Shown piece by piece: positions 1 through 12,110 of a stretch of DNA of 64,000 nucleotides. The DNA is from Dictyophora rubrovolvata (Eukaryota; Basidiomycota; Agaricomycetes; Phallales; Phallaceae). A model generated the notes under the pieces. The model did no database searches and was not told where the DNA came from. It worked only from the letters and a program-made list of their open reading frames with translations. The position numbers were made by a program, and so were the translations under genes. The stretch's first letter is position 1; every line of letters starts with the position of its first letter. The stretch is taken from assembly GCA_029959195.1 (NCBI GenBank), contig CP114119.1, forward strand, positions 2,790,001-2,854,000, given 5' to 3'.

Positions 1-1074
1 CAGATTTCTCGCATTTTTCATATCTCCGAGCTGGTTGCTCTATTTCATATCACTCATTACAGCGCCTATCATCAAATCTCGACATGAACAAGCTATACCA
101 CCGACGGGCGATCAAGACGAAGAGCCAGTATGTCCTTTCTCTGGCACGATATATGCACAATGGGAGAATATAATGCAATATCATAGCTTTCTGATATATT
201 ATCAGCTCTCATTTCGATAGCAAAAGGAAAGGAGAGATCATACCTGGCTCTCACGAGGCGCATAGTACACCTGAACTTTGCAGCTGTATCATCAACTTCT
301 ACGGTAAGGTTCATCAGGTTCCAGAAGCAGTTGTAACTTAATTAAATTTAAATTGCATTCCCAAATAGGTTCTTACTCTTGTTTTAAATCACATTGCGGC
401 ACGACAAGACTGGCAACAAGAAATATATACCGAGATACAGGACACGGTCGAGCGCATGGGTTTTACCTACGAAGCTCTCGCTCACATGGACAAACTCGAT
501 TCCTTGATCAAAGAAGTGATGAGATATCATCACTTCTCCTCAAGTACGTCATTTATTCATCGCTTCATTTATTTACTCTAACCTTTTCAATCACAAGCCA
601 CTATTGGACGCGTTGTCATGAACAAGCCCTTCGTCTTCTCAGACGGAACATCTGTCCCACCTGGCACCTTGTTATGCGCTGCTTCGCGTGAAGTCGCTTT
701 GGAACATTTTGGCTCTGAATTCAAACCGTTCAGATTTGCTAGAGATAAAGGCCGCGATAGACATCCAACAGACAGCTGTACTACCTCGACTAAGGAATTT
801 ATGGCTTGGGGTCATGGTCGACATGCTTGGTGGGTAGACGACTGCCGGCTACATATCCTATTACTCACAAAGAATTTATTATAATAGTCCTGGTCGGTAT
901 TTTGCTGTCTGTCAGATCAAAGCTATCGCAGCCTATGCAATCTTGAACTACAAACTTTCCATTTCCGACGGCCGTACACCCAAGATTGAGTGGCAATTCG
1001 TCATGTCAGCTCCTGAAAAAAATCTTAATTTTGTCTTTGAGCCGAGAGCCCAAGTTTCAGGGGGCCAGTACTGA
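1..1074 (+). CDS. Cytochrome P450 monooxygenase, 5'-truncated by window edge (tandem copy 1)
   Basis: This is the 3' half of a class II microsomal-type P450, which uses heme to insert oxygen into a small substrate with electrons from P450 reductase at the ER. The window opens 3 bases before an exon. Exons read 4-127, 187-303, 369-543, 598-829 and 888-1074, all phase-compatible and open. The visible parts are the I-helix region (NFAAVSSTST), the K-helix ExxR as EVMR, and the heme loop FMAWGHGRHACPGRYFA. The heme-ligand cysteine codon is split TG|T by the last intron. The loop has His where the consensus WxxGxRxCxG has Arg, as is common in fungal ent-kaurene-oxidase-like P450s. Exon structure and sequence match the complete copy at 6746-8881. 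The upstream half must lie outside the window. The CYP family cannot be assigned by eye. Confidence 0.9.
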
Positions 1075-1787
1075 GGCATTGGCTTCGATGTCATTTCTCG
1101 TTGTATAATTAAATCAAGAACACAACATGTAGGACGAATGGTAGTCGTGTGATATTGATTTTCTCAATTCCAACAAAGTTATTACTGTTTTGACCTGGGA
1201 ATGGTGGCAAAAGCATGTTGCCAGGTTGCCTGAAAACAAGGTCCAGTGATTCAGAGTGAAACATCATCGGTTCATCATTGACAGTGCATCAGCTTCACAC
1301 TCATTCATGAATGTTTACGAAAATGAATCTTTCCTTGATTGCCAAATTGGCCGGACTTGAAAATTTTGTTTCGAAAACTGTTGCTCTCAGCTTGAAGATT
1401 TAAGTTCGGGAGCCGGGGATTTCGCAGAGCGGACGCTACAAACGGCCTTCTCAGAAGAAATCAACGATTAAAGAATCGATCTATGATTTCACTCCCGTGT
1501 AACGGAGGGCAATCGCCGCTCAGTCCTACACAAAACTTCAACTGAGGTAGTACAGTACAAGACACCACGACAAGAGATCAGCCGCTCACCTACTTCTTTG
1601 TTGAATCACAGTCGGAAATTTCCCCCTTTTCCTTTCATCAGCTTCTCAGGTCAGATGTGCATGAGGCGTGCGCCACGTTTGCGCACACCGTGACGGCCAT
1701 TCTATTTATGTAATATATGTAATTAAGGCAGCGCCCCCCCAGCCCTGCAAGCCGTTCTGCTCGTCGAGACTGCACCTCATCTACTAC
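1075..1787. other. Intergenic spacer between P450 and GMC genes, copy 1
   Basis: There is no coding potential here beyond short shadow ORFs. The spacer should hold the P450 3' UTR and the GMC promoter and 5' UTR. Patches align with 8882-9669 in the second unit, for example the shared stretch CGAAAACTGTTGCTCTCA, so it belongs to the same duplicated segment. A pyrimidine-rich tract precedes the GMC start. No terminator or operator motif can be called with confidence. Confidence 0.6.
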
Positions 1788-3918
1788 ATGTGGCCTTTTT
1801 CTAGTAATACCTACCCAGAGCTTTCCCCAGAAGATGTTGGTGTGGAGTACCCTCTCAACGACAATGTCGCCCAACCTGAGCTGTCTGGGCATACATATGA
1901 TTATATCATTGTAGGAGGTAGATACATTCTGCGTCATTTTACAGTTTAAAAGTCATAGAGCGTGTGTTGAACCCAAATATAGGTGGAACTGCGGGTTGTG
2001 TTGTCGCATCGCGCCTGAGCGAGGATCCAAATGCTCGAGTCTTGCTCATTGAGCGGGGAGGTGTTTATGATACTTGGGCAAATCGTGTTCCCCTCATTAG
2101 TGGTGATGCATTCACCAAGGATACAATCGCAAAAAAATCCAAATCTCTTCCAATTTCTTCTGCGGCCAATCGAACTGTTGACCTCATTTATCCTGAGGCA
2201 CTCGGTGGTGGCTCGAGAGTAAATGCAATGATCTACACTCGAGGCTTCCCGGGAGAATATAATGCTTGGGAGCAAATGGGCCAAAACGGATGGGGATATA
2301 ACCAGCTGAAACCATTTTTCTCCAAGTCGGAGCGCTCGTTGAATCGGAAAGGAGAGGAGTTCCGCGGTAAAGACGGTCAGTTTACGGTCATTATCCTAAA
2401 ATAAAACCCCCGTCCTAAGCTTGGCCTTAACGATAGGTCCGTGGGAAAACCAAACCTTTCCAAACTACGAATCTCATGCGCTTCACCAGTAATTCTCAAT
2501 CCAGTCGCATACCCAATTTTGTCCGGAACTAACAAATATTCTCTTAGTGTCAAAGATGCTGCGTCTGCTCTCAATATCCCATTTGCGCCGGACATCAATG
2601 CTCCCAACGTTTCGTCTATGAGCCTTGCAGACCTCGACATCGCTATCGACAGAAACATGCGGCGTGCCTCTTCATTTGCCTCATTCCTTTCTTATCAGGT
2701 TGCTCAAACCCGTCGAAACCTCAAAATTTGCACCAACACAATAGTCACTCGAGTCGTATTTGCGCAGGATAATGGCCAGCTCAAGGTTAATGGAGTGGAG
2801 ATGCGCAACACCAACGGAAAGGATGGCCAGTCTAAGCTTTATTTTGCTAAAGCAACGAAGGAGGTGGTTCTTTGTTGTGGGGCACTCGCAAGCCCTCAAC
2901 TTCTTATGCTCAGGTTTGGATCGCCATTAGAGGATCTCCTCACTGGCACGCATGCTGACGATTCGTTTCATAGCGGAATCGGTCCACAAGACCATTTAAA
3001 GCAGCACGGAATCGGCGTTGTCGTCAATAGCCCCGGCGTAGGCTCTAAACTGGTACGTCCAGCCTAGTTTACTTCCCTCCGTCCTCTGTTTCCGATTTTG
3101 TTTTGCAGAAAGACCACATCGACCTTCCGGTCATGTGGTCCATCCCTTTGCGCGATTCGTTATACGTGCTAACCAAAAAGCCACTGGTCGCTATCCTCGA
3201 ACTAGTCAAATACCTCCTTTCTAAACCCAGTCTCTTCAGCTCTCCGTTCGTTCATATAGCCTTTTTCCTCTCTACACGACTCCTGTCTTCAAATGGTGAA
3301 GTAATTCCACACGGACCGACAGATTTAGATATTTCAAAACCAGAAAACGTTCCGGACGTAGAACTCAAAGCAGTCACTGTCGCCGGTGTCGACGATCCCA
3401 AATTCGAACCACCAAAGGGCAAAGGGGTCTTCACATTCATGGTCTGCCTCCTCCGTCCCAAATCAATCGGATCAGTACGTCTGGCAAGTGCAGACCCATA
3501 CGAACGACCCAAAGTCGACCTCAACTTCTTCTCCGCACCCGAAGACCTCCGCGTTCTTGGCAAAGGCGTAAAACTCGCGAAGCGACTCGCAGAGCAGATA
3601 CGAAAACAGGGTTATTCTTTTACAGAGCTTCTTATTCCGGAATCTGAGGGCAATGAAGATATTAGTCAATATATTCGTAAACAGGGGAGGACAACATACC
3701 ATTACTCTTGTACTTGTCGTATGGGTGCTTTGGAAGAAGGCGGGGTGGTGGACGATGAATTGCGTGTTTGGGGTGTACAGGGGTTAAGAGTGGCTGATAC
3801 TAGTGTTTTTCCCGAGATTATTGCGGCACACACGATGGCTCCTGCTATTATGGTTGCAGAGCGGTGTGCTGATTTTATTAAAACTACGTGGTCGTCGGCG
3901 GGGAGCAGGGCTCAATGA
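1788..3918 (+). CDS. GMC family FAD-dependent oxidoreductase (tandem copy 1)
   Basis: Glucose-methanol-choline oxidoreductases use non-covalent FAD to oxidise alcohols. Six exons (1788-1917, 1983-2375, 2437-2488, 2548-2913, 2974-3052, 3109-3918) join in phase to 609 codons, the usual family length. Near residue 42 is the dinucleotide-binding motif YIIVGGGTAGCVVASRLSE, whose glycine codon is split by intron 1. Other family signatures are GGGSRVNAMIYTRG in exon 2, GALASPQLLMLSGIGPQDHL across exons 4-5, and the C-terminal pair His538 (YHYSCTCRMG) and His581 (AAHTMAP). The two His are 43 residues apart, as in glucose oxidase and aryl-alcohol oxidase. No signal peptide is seen, since the protein starts MWPFSS, so it is probably intracellular, unlike the secreted lignocellulose-acting members. 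It lies about 0.7 kb downstream of the P450 on the same strand, which suggests a shared pathway. The substrate is unknown. Confidence 0.93.
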
Positions 3919-4245
3919 TTCTTTTTGCATTTTTCAAGCTGGCTTTTCGAGATCAAGGTACTCGTATGGTTTGTGTTTAGTGCATTAGCACTCTGGACGC
4001 TTAGCTATTAATTATATCTACAAAGACGCATTTCTACTATACAGACCCTCGTTAGTTGCCGTTTCAATTTATCAAGGCATGAGTCAAAGACGTACAGTAT
4101 TATAAGCAGGCGTTGTTCAGTTTCAAGATATTCCCGTATTTTCTCTGTTCCTTTGATCGTTTGTACTATCCGGGTCTTTCGAAGCAACTCGAAAGTCTCT
4201 ATAGCAATACCCAAACCTCACGCCGGTGGAGCGTCGGGTGGAGAT

Positions 4246-4591
4246 GATGAGCGGCAAAATGAAGCTGAAAAAAGTTACGTAAGAAATCAGGGCTCATTAG
4301 CGCTCACTCAGTGACCAGTTCCTTATACTATCTACGCTTAGTCATGGCGTGGCTAGTACTCAACAGTGAACACTTGCTCAACACGAACAACTTTTGAGCA
4401 TTAAAGCACTCATTCAAGACTCTGTTTCCTCCAATTTAGTCACATTTATCATGATTCTGATGGCACATATATACTAATGGTACATACACAGTTACACTCC
4501 TATTGTTTCACAAAATTGAAAAAGGTAACCGCGCTGGGATATGTAATCTCCAAATTTTTGGAGTTGAAATAAACCAAGCTAGAAGTTCAGC
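4246..4591. other. Short spacer, no gene seen
   Basis: This is A/T-rich sequence between the end of the duplicated unit and the 3' end of the minus-strand membrane protein gene. Only short ORFs without recognisable features are present. It probably contains the 3' UTR of the membrane protein gene. Confidence 0.5.
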
Positions 4592-5911
4592 TTATGGAAA
4601 TTCCACGGGATACTTCATTGAGTCAGTCGTCACAATAACTTCCTTTTCCATCATCACAGTCATTTCTGTTTCTCCAGGTTTTGACGTCAGGAAAGGGCCC
4701 GTGAAGGTCGGCTCGCTGTTGCTGGCGGCTTCCAAGGGCTCGCTACCATGACCAATCTGAGTATCCTGAGTCTCCGTACCCGATGCAACGGCAAATCGAG
4801 GGTGAGATAAGGAGAAAGCTGTGTCCGTCCGATGTCGAGAGGAAGTTGTGCCATGCTTCGACTCGCTTGTCCATTTTGTACCCGCTGACCAAATTGTAGC
4901 CAGGAGTACGCCGATGATTTGGACGTACATATTGACGAAAAGGACATAGGCCCCATGTAAATAAATCGGATCTTTGATCGCAAAGATGAGCTCGGCTACA
5001 GCAAGAATTACCGGGAAAACGAAGTTTGACACCGCAATCCAAAAGAGATCGTTGATGAGTGAGGTGTAGGACGCTGAGAATTTTCATCAGCAACTTCTTC
5101 GAACCAGGTTAACTACGATATTCGAGATCTTACTCTTTGACTTTCGGCTAGTAGTGACACGACCGGTAACATTTCGAGCTTTATTCAGTGGGAACAGGAA
5201 CAATGCTGATGCATATCTGCGTTTTACCTATCATTTTGACGTTGAAATGACGGTCATCATTGTAGCACCTACCCATTATCGAGAACTTGAATAGTCCAGT
5301 CTATTTTTTGGTATGGCTTATTCCATGCTTGTTGTCCCAGGGCCTCGGGGCTACCTCCAGCACCTAGCTTTCCAAACCAATCATGCCAGAACAGACAGAG
5401 GTTGATGATTCGTGCTGTTTTCATCAGCACAATTGGTAGATAAATAGCCACTGATTTACGGATGCCCAGCCGCCTTGGAGGATACACCGCAAGGACGCGA
5501 ACAAGAAGGATAGATTCGGTGAACAGAGGAATCAGTCCCGTGAGGAGCCCAAAAATGATAAAACAAGAATTGCTGACATGTATGGAGGGTGACAGAATAG
5601 CGGTGACCTTGTAAAAGATAAATTGGTCCCAAGTCAGAGCAAATGGACGCACTTAGTACCTCGATATAATAGTTCAATATACCCATAGCGAGTCCCATGA
5701 GTATAGCTATAAGGTTCAAGTTGAACACCGCGGTTTTGCGTAGTTCTTTAGTGGAGAATACAAGTAAAACGACCAACAAAGGAACGAGCGCTGATGACCA
5801 TGCTGTACCGATAATGAGCAGGTTAATTGAGGGTTCTATTGCGGCTATGTAATTGAGTCCAGGAGGGGGGGGTGGAGGAGTGAAATTATCTGTACTCGGG
5901 AGGTTGGACAT
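4592..5911 (-). CDS. Seven-transmembrane receptor-like protein, basidiomycete type
   Basis: Four exons (5911-5660, 5607-5273, 5216-5134, 5073-4592) splice in phase to 384 codons. After a short proline-rich N-terminus there are seven hydrophobic helices. They begin SINLLIIGTAWSSALVPLLV, AVFNLNLIAILMGLAMGI, SCFIIFGLLTGLIPLFTES, SVAIYLPIVLMKTARIINL, YASALFLFPL, FWIAVSNFVFPVILAVAEL and YVLFVNMYVQIIGVLLATI. A hydrophilic tail of about 110 residues follows. The layout is that of an orphan GPCR-like family common in Agaricomycetes, probably at the plasma membrane with the tail in the cytosol. The start at 5911 (MSNLPS) is preferred over the in-frame Met at 5947 because hydrophobicity and proline content begin there. 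It lies between the duplicated P450-GMC units and is transcribed away from copy 2. The ligand is unknown. It is not a clear STE3 pheromone receptor. Confidence 0.75.
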
Positions 5912-6745
5912 AGCTGTGTACAACAAACGCTGGAATGGCCGACTCAAAATCCAAATTGTTTAAAAACTAATATCTGGGCGTCTTAGTATCCGATAAGACG
6001 GCTGTTTGGGTTGATAATTCTTGAGAAAGAGAATACCGATGCGGATATGAATTGATGACCATATTGCTGATGTGAATCCAGAAATAACGTGCTTCTGTAT
6101 CTCATTCACTCGTGTCACGAAACCCGGATGATGAGTGCGAACAATTTCTCCCCCTTGAACCTTAAAACTTATCCACTGGCTTCTTCAACTGAGATGAACA
6201 GAAGACATGGGATTTTCGTCTCTCTCACTAGGCCGGGTAACCGTACATTAGAGTACAGTATGCGCTGGGCCTCTTTAACGTTAATCACTACCAATGTCTC
6301 TCCTTCAGTCAAGTTAAAGGATCGTCAACTTCTATGGGGGATAATAGCTCCGGAAAAGATCTCGAAGCGGTAATAGACATCAGTGCGTAGGTATGAAACC
6401 TATACACATATCATCTCATCATGCGTCACGTATTGTGAGGAGTAACCTCAACTCCCCGCCCTTCACACTATCCTGAAATATCACGGCTTCCAAGGTGAGC
6501 TGAGATGGCTTGAGGAAATGAGCTGAAGGTGGAACAACGAACATCGAGAGGCATGGCCAAATTTGATGATAACAATATTCCGAATCATCTTCCGCTTATC
6601 AACTTATTATTTATCCCCGGGAAATTATAACATGCGCGTCTTTTTCCAGTGTGCCAATGTAGCTTTTTGTTCAAGTATGATTAGAAAACCTTTCTCCAAG
6701 TGTTTCAACTGTGATTCCGCTCCTGCGCCTTACAATTTCTCGAGC
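5912..6745. promoter_or_regulatory. Divergent intergenic region between the 7TM gene and P450 copy 2
   Basis: About 0.8 kb separates the minus-strand receptor-like gene from the plus-strand P450, so it should contain both promoters. Only short frames without domain content are present. No TATA or operator element stands out clearly enough to place. Confidence 0.45.
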
Positions 6746-8881
6746 ATGTTAAGCACTGACATTACTATCGTTTCATGGAACATTGGAGATACTCACTGGT
6801 ATTTCACTTCGCTTCTGCTTCTGCTTGCTCTGCTGGCAGTCTTAAGACTTTACATCAAACGACAAACTACGCAATTGGTAAGTATGATCATAAACGATTG
6901 CAACTTGACGCTCTTATCGCAGAGACGTGTTTAGGCGGGGATACCGACACCATATACCGAAAATCATACCAATATAGCGGTCTTAAAGTTTATTTTCAAA
7001 ACTCAAGAATACCTCCGTCAAGGATATTATCAGGTACGTTCGTTTGAGGTAAAGAAACAACACACATGTTTGACCAGTCTTAGACGAAATTCAATGGAGG
7101 CCTCTTCAAGCTTCCCGGTCCAAACAGATGGATAGTTGTAGCCAGCTGTCCCCAAAAAATTCAAGACATATACCGAGCCCGTCCCGATCAAATTTCCTCC
7201 TTTGCAGCCTTCGATGAGGTGAGTGATTTTAACCATCTAATATGTTCGTTGGAATAAAGGTTTTTACATCATCTCAAGGTATTACAGTTCACTTACACCC
7301 TCAGTCCTGCAATCTTGGGGGATCCCTATCACTTACCATTTCTGCACACCTTGTTAACAAAAAGACTGGATGAATTCTTCCCGGATATTCTTGATGAAAT
7401 TCAGTACTCTTTCGAGAGACTGCTGGGGCAAAATAAAGACGCTCAGAAATCTTGTATGATATCCGCTTATTTCCTTTGTGTTTCTCGGCAATAACTAAGT
7501 ATTCTAGCTGTTATTTTGAGAGTAGGAACATTCGCCGAGGGATGTGTCAATCGGGTGAGCAACCGGGTTCTTGTTGGAAAACCACTCTGTACGCATACGT
7601 AAATACAGAAGTATTCTGAGCTCATGCTAATCTGCGACCTGCTACTGTAGGTCGCAATGAATTATATCTTTATCTGGTAGCAAAGTACACGTTCAGCATG
7701 ACAATCATTGGCTTTATATTGAGCGGCACGCCAAAAAGTATACGAAGGTGAGCCCAAAACTTCTCTTTAAACAGTCCATCACTCCCTTCAACGCGTTGAG
7801 ATACTTTATTCTAGATTTCTCGCATTTTTCATATCTCCGAACTGGTTGCTCTCCTTTATATCTCTCATTACGGCACCCATTATTAAAGCTCGACGACAAG
7901 CTGTACCATTGATAAGCCATCAAAATAAACCAGTAAGTCCTTTCTTTAGCTTCTTAACACGATATGTATATAACTGGGTACACCCAACGGCTACATTTCA
8001 GCCTCTAGACATACTATCGGCTCTTATTTCGATGGCTAAAGGAAAAGAACAGTCATACAGGGCTCTCACGAGGCGCATAGTGCATCTGAACTTTGCAGCG
8101 GTGACGTCCACCTCTACGGTGAGGATCATCAGATTCCAGAAGCAGTTTAAAGTAATTGAACTTCAATTGTATTAACAGGTCCTTACTTTCGTACTAAATC
8201 ATATAGCTTCACGACATGACTGGCAAGAAGAAATATACGCCGAGATACAGAATGCAGTCGAGCACATGGGTTTTACCTACAAAGCTCTCGCTCACATGGA
8301 CAAACTCGATTCCTTGATCAAAGAAGTGATGAGATATCACCACTTTGCTTCAAGTACGTTGTCCCCTCACCACTTCTTTTTTAAAATTTATTTATTTTTC
8401 TATTACAAGTTACTATTGCACGTGTTGTTATGAACAAACCCTTTGTTTTTTCAGACGGAACATCTGTGCCTCCTGGCACGCTCTTATGCGTTGCTTCGCG
8501 CGAAGTCTCTGTGGAACATTTTGGCTCAGAGTTCAAACCATTCAGGTTTGCTAAAGACGACGGCCGCGATAGGCTTCCCACAGATAGCTGTACTACCTCA
8601 AGTAAGGAATTCATGGCTTGGGGCCACGGCCGACATGTTTGGTAAGTCGACGATTGCCGGCTATATGCAGGTTTAGTCTCACAAGAATTTGTCGTATTAG
8701 TCCTGGTCGGTATTTTGCTGCTTGCCAGCTCAAAGCCATTGTAGCACATGCAATTTTGAACTACAAACTCTCCATTCTTGACGGCCGTACACCCAAGACT
8801 GAGTGGCAGTTCGTCATGTCAGCTCCGCAAAAAAAATTAAATTTAGTCTTTGAGCCGAGAATTCTGGTTTCAGGGAAATAA
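6746..8881 (+). CDS. Cytochrome P450 monooxygenase, complete (tandem copy 2)
   Basis: Eleven exons (6746-6877, 6935-7033, 7084-7218, 7279-7453, 7508-7588, 7651-7747, 7815-7932, 8002-8118, 8179-8353, 8410-8641, 8701-8881) join without a break to 514 codons (513 aa), a normal fungal P450 length. The N-terminus carries a membrane anchor (WYFTSLLLLLALLAVLRLYI). A proline-containing hinge and the usual N-terminal P450 block follow (GYYQTKFNGGLFKLPGPNRW). The I-helix is AAVTSTST without the classic AGxDT. The K-helix ExxR is E367-R370, and the heme loop is WGHGRHVCPGRYFA with Cys454 as heme ligand. That Cys codon is split by intron 10. The protein is expected at the ER, hydroxylating a hydrophobic small molecule. 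It is paired with the GMC gene 0.8 kb downstream. The substrate and CYP family are not assignable from sequence alone. Confidence 0.93.
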
Positions 8882-9669
8882 TAATGGTTTGCGTCTGACA
8901 CCCTTCATTTAATTTTTTCAATCGCTGTGAAAAGAAAAACTGTAGGATGAATGATATACATAGTCATATGATATTTAATATCAAAGTTGTTATTATTTTG
9001 GCCCAAAGATGGCGTTGTAATCGAATCTCATCCAAGTTCATATCTTCAAATTGATTGGATTCCTGCATTTGCCTTGCATAGGTTTGATAGATAACAAGGT
9101 CCAGTGGCTGAAACCTCGGTTCATCATTGACAGCACATCAGCCTCACAACTCTTTCATGAACGCTCATGCGAATCAACCTTATTTTTCATGTGCTAGCAA
9201 GAATTGATCGTTGATTGCGAAATTAACCGGATTTGAATCACTTGTTCCGAAAACTGTTGCTCTCAACGAATAACCAAAAGCCTCGCATGAGCGGACATGC
9301 AAGTTTCGCACACAGCCTTCGAATAGGAGAAACCTGACATTATTAGAAGCTATATGAGAATTGAACCAGTATGATTGCATCCTTCCGTAAAACGGAGCAA
9401 GCGCTCGCCCCTCAGTATTGGACAAGCTTCAACTGAGGTAGAAAGACACTGATGCCACGGAAAAGTCAGCCATTGATACGATTCTTTTTTGTTGAATCAC
9501 TAACCAGGACGTCCTCTCATTTTCTATCAGCTTCTTAGGTCCAATCGTCATGAGGCATGCGCCACGTTTGGGCGCGCATGATCGTCAATTTTAATAATCA
9601 TTACTTAAGGCGACCCACAACCCAGCCCTCACCGAGACAGCAACTGCCAACTGCACATCCTCACCTACT
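8882..9669. other. Intergenic spacer between P450 and GMC genes, copy 2
   Basis: This is the counterpart of 1075-1787, with patches of clear similarity and indels between them. It has no supported gene and presumably carries the P450 3' UTR and the GMC promoter. Confidence 0.6.
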
Positions 9670-11791
9670 ATGTGGCCTTTTTCCAGTGACACTTATCCAG
9701 AGCTCTCTCCAGGAGACGTTGGGGCGGGGTATCCTTTCAAAGTTTTAGCGAACCATACGTATGATTATATCGTTGTAGGAGGTAAATAGTGCATTCCGCG
9801 TTAGTTTGGAAGCCACTGCAGAGCGTGTGTTGAACCAAAATTTAGGTGGAACGGCGGGTTGCGTTGTTGCATCTCGTTTGAGCGAAGATCCGGATGCTCG
9901 AGTTTTGCTTATTGAGCGGGGAGGTGTTTACGATACTTGGGCAAATCGTGTTCCTCTCATTAGCAGTGGCGATGCATACACCAAGGACACTATCGCAAAG
10001 AAACCCAGATCTCTTCCCATTTCTTCTGCGGCCGATCGCACTGTTAAGCTCATTTATTCTGAAGCACTCGGTGGTGGCTCAAGAGTAAATGCAATGATCT
10101 ATACTCGAGGCTTTCCGGGAGAGTATAATGCTTGGGAGCAGATGGGTCGAAGCGGATGGGGATATAACCAGCTAAAACCATTTTTTTCCAAGTCGGAACA
10201 TTCGCTGAATCGGGAAGGAGAGGAGGAATTTCGTGGTAAAGACGGTCAGTTTACGATCATTATCCTAAAATAAAATCCCCGTCCTAAGCTTGGCCTTAAC
10301 GATAGGTCCGTGGGAAAACCAAACCTTCACCTACGACGCTGGTGTTCTTCACCAGTAATTCCCAATCCAGTCGCATACTCAGTTTTGCCCGGACTGACTT
10401 GTTTTCTTCTAGTTTCAAAGATGCTGCGTCTACTCTCAATATCCCATTTGCGCAGGATATCAATGCCCCTACTGTCCCATCCGTGAGCCTTGTAGATCTC
10501 GATATCGCCATCGATAGAAACATGCAGCGTGCCTCTTCATTTGCCTCATTCCTTCCTTATCAGGTTGCTCAAACCCGTCGAAACCTCAAAATTTGCACCA
10601 ACACAATAGTCACTCGAGTCGTCTTTGTGCAGGATAATGGCAAGCTCAAAGTTAAGGGAGTGGAGATGCGCAACACCAACGGAAAGGATGGCCAGTCTAA
10701 GCTTTATTTTGCTAAAGCAACAAAGGAGGTGGTTCTTTGCTGCGGGGCGCTCTCAAGTCCTCAATTTCTTATGCTCAGGTTGGATTATCATTTTCTCCCC
10801 GCTGGCACGTGTGCTGATCAGAGTCGTTTCATAGCGGAATCGGTCCACAAGACCATTTAAAGCAGCACGGAATCGACGTTGTCGTCGATAGCCCTGGCGT
10901 AGGTTCTCACCTGGTACGTCTAGCCTGATTTACTTTGTTCCATTCTGTTCCGATCTTCCTAATCTTCCTATCTTTCTGCAGAAAGACCATGTCGACCTGC
11001 CAATCATGTGGTCCATCCCTATACGCGATTCGTTATACGCACTAACCAAAAAGCCATTGGTCGCCGTCCTCGAACTAGTCAAATACCTCCTTTCTAAACC
11101 CAGTCTCTTCAGTTCTCCATTCGTTCATTTGGCCTGTTTCCTCCCTACACGGCTCCTTTCTTCTACTGGCGAAATAATTCCACACGGAGCAGCCGACTTG
11201 GATATTTCAAAACCTGAGAACGTCCCTGACGTAGAAGTCAAAGGAATCCCTTTTTTCGGTGTCGACGAACAGAAATTCGAACCACCAAGCGGTAAAGGGG
11301 TCTTCACATTCATGGTCAGTCTCCTTCGTCCCAAATCAATCGGATCAGTGCGCCTAGCAAGTGCAGACCCGTATGAACGACCTAAAGTAGACCTCAACTT
11401 TCTATCCGCACCCGAAGATTTCCACGTCCTCAGCAAAGGCATAAAACTTGCAAAAAGACTCGCAGAGCAGATACGAAAACAGGGCTATTCTTTCACTGAT
11501 CTTCTTCTCCCAAAATCTGAAAGCGATGAGGATATCAATCAATATATTCGGGAACAGGGGAGGACGACGTACCATTACTCTTGTACGTGTCGCATGGGTG
11601 CATTTGAAGAAGGCGGGGTGGTGGACGATGAATTGCGTGTTTGGGGTGTACAAGGGTTAAGAGTGGCTGATGCTAGTATTTTTCCCGAAATTACTGCGGC
11701 GCACACGATGGCTCCCACTATTATGGTTGCAGAGCGGTGTGCTGATTTTATTAAAACTACGTGGTCGTCGGCGAAGAGCAGGGCTCAATGA
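9670..11791 (+). CDS. GMC family FAD-dependent oxidoreductase (tandem copy 2)
   Basis: Six exons (9670-9781, 9846-10244, 10306-10354, 10413-10778, 10835-10913, 10982-11791) join in phase to 605 codons, with the same intron positions as copy 1. The FAD-binding YIVVGGGTAGCVVASRLSE spans intron 1. GGGSRVNAMIYTRG and the catalytic pair His533 (YHYSCTCRMG) and His576 (AAHTMAP) are intact. Compared with copy 1, the N-terminal linker is shorter by about six residues, exon 2 gains two residues and exon 3 loses one. The middle substrate-side loops differ most, for example EVKGIPFFGVDEQ against ELKAVTVAGVDDP. This pattern suggests conserved chemistry with possibly shifted substrate range. No secretion signal is visible. 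Its role is inferred to be oxidation of the alcohol made by the neighbouring P450. Confidence 0.93.
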
Positions 11792-12110
11792 GTGCCAAAG
11801 TTTCTTTTTGCATTTTTTTTAGCTGGCTTTTCGAGACCAAGGTACTTCCGTATAATTTATGTGTTGTCGAGACATTAGCACTCTGAATGCTTAGCTATTA
11901 ATTATATCTACAAAAGCGTATGTTCTATTATACAAACAAAACCCGTTAGTTGTTTGAAATTATATTGCCTCGATGAGACGCACAATGTTATAAGCGGGCG
12001 TTGTTCACTTCCGATCTTCTTTGTTCTTTCTATTGTATTGCCCGGGTCTTTTGAAGCAACTATAAAGCTCTCTGTGGCAATGCCCGAGCCTCGCGTGGGT
12101 GGAGAGAATT

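Larger units (their letters stand above)
1..4245 (+). repeat. Left unit of a segmental tandem duplication (P450-GMC)
   Basis: The sequence from position 1 to about 4245 is collinear with about 7811-12110. The match covers exons, introns, the intergenic spacer and some 300 bp beyond the GMC stop, for example the shared TAGCTATTAATTATATCTAC near 4000 and 11890. Coding parts are strongly alike and introns more diverged. The left boundary lies outside the window. The right boundary is estimated by eye where similarity fades. Confidence 0.88.
7811..12110 (+). repeat. Right unit of a segmental tandem duplication (P450-GMC)
   Basis: This is the partner of 1-4245. Similarity starts no later than the exon at 7815, because the left copy begins there at the window edge, and fades near 12110. 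The first half of the P450 (6746-7747) should also be part of the unit, but its left counterpart is outside the window. The two units are separated by the 7TM gene, which has no second copy here. Confidence 0.88.
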
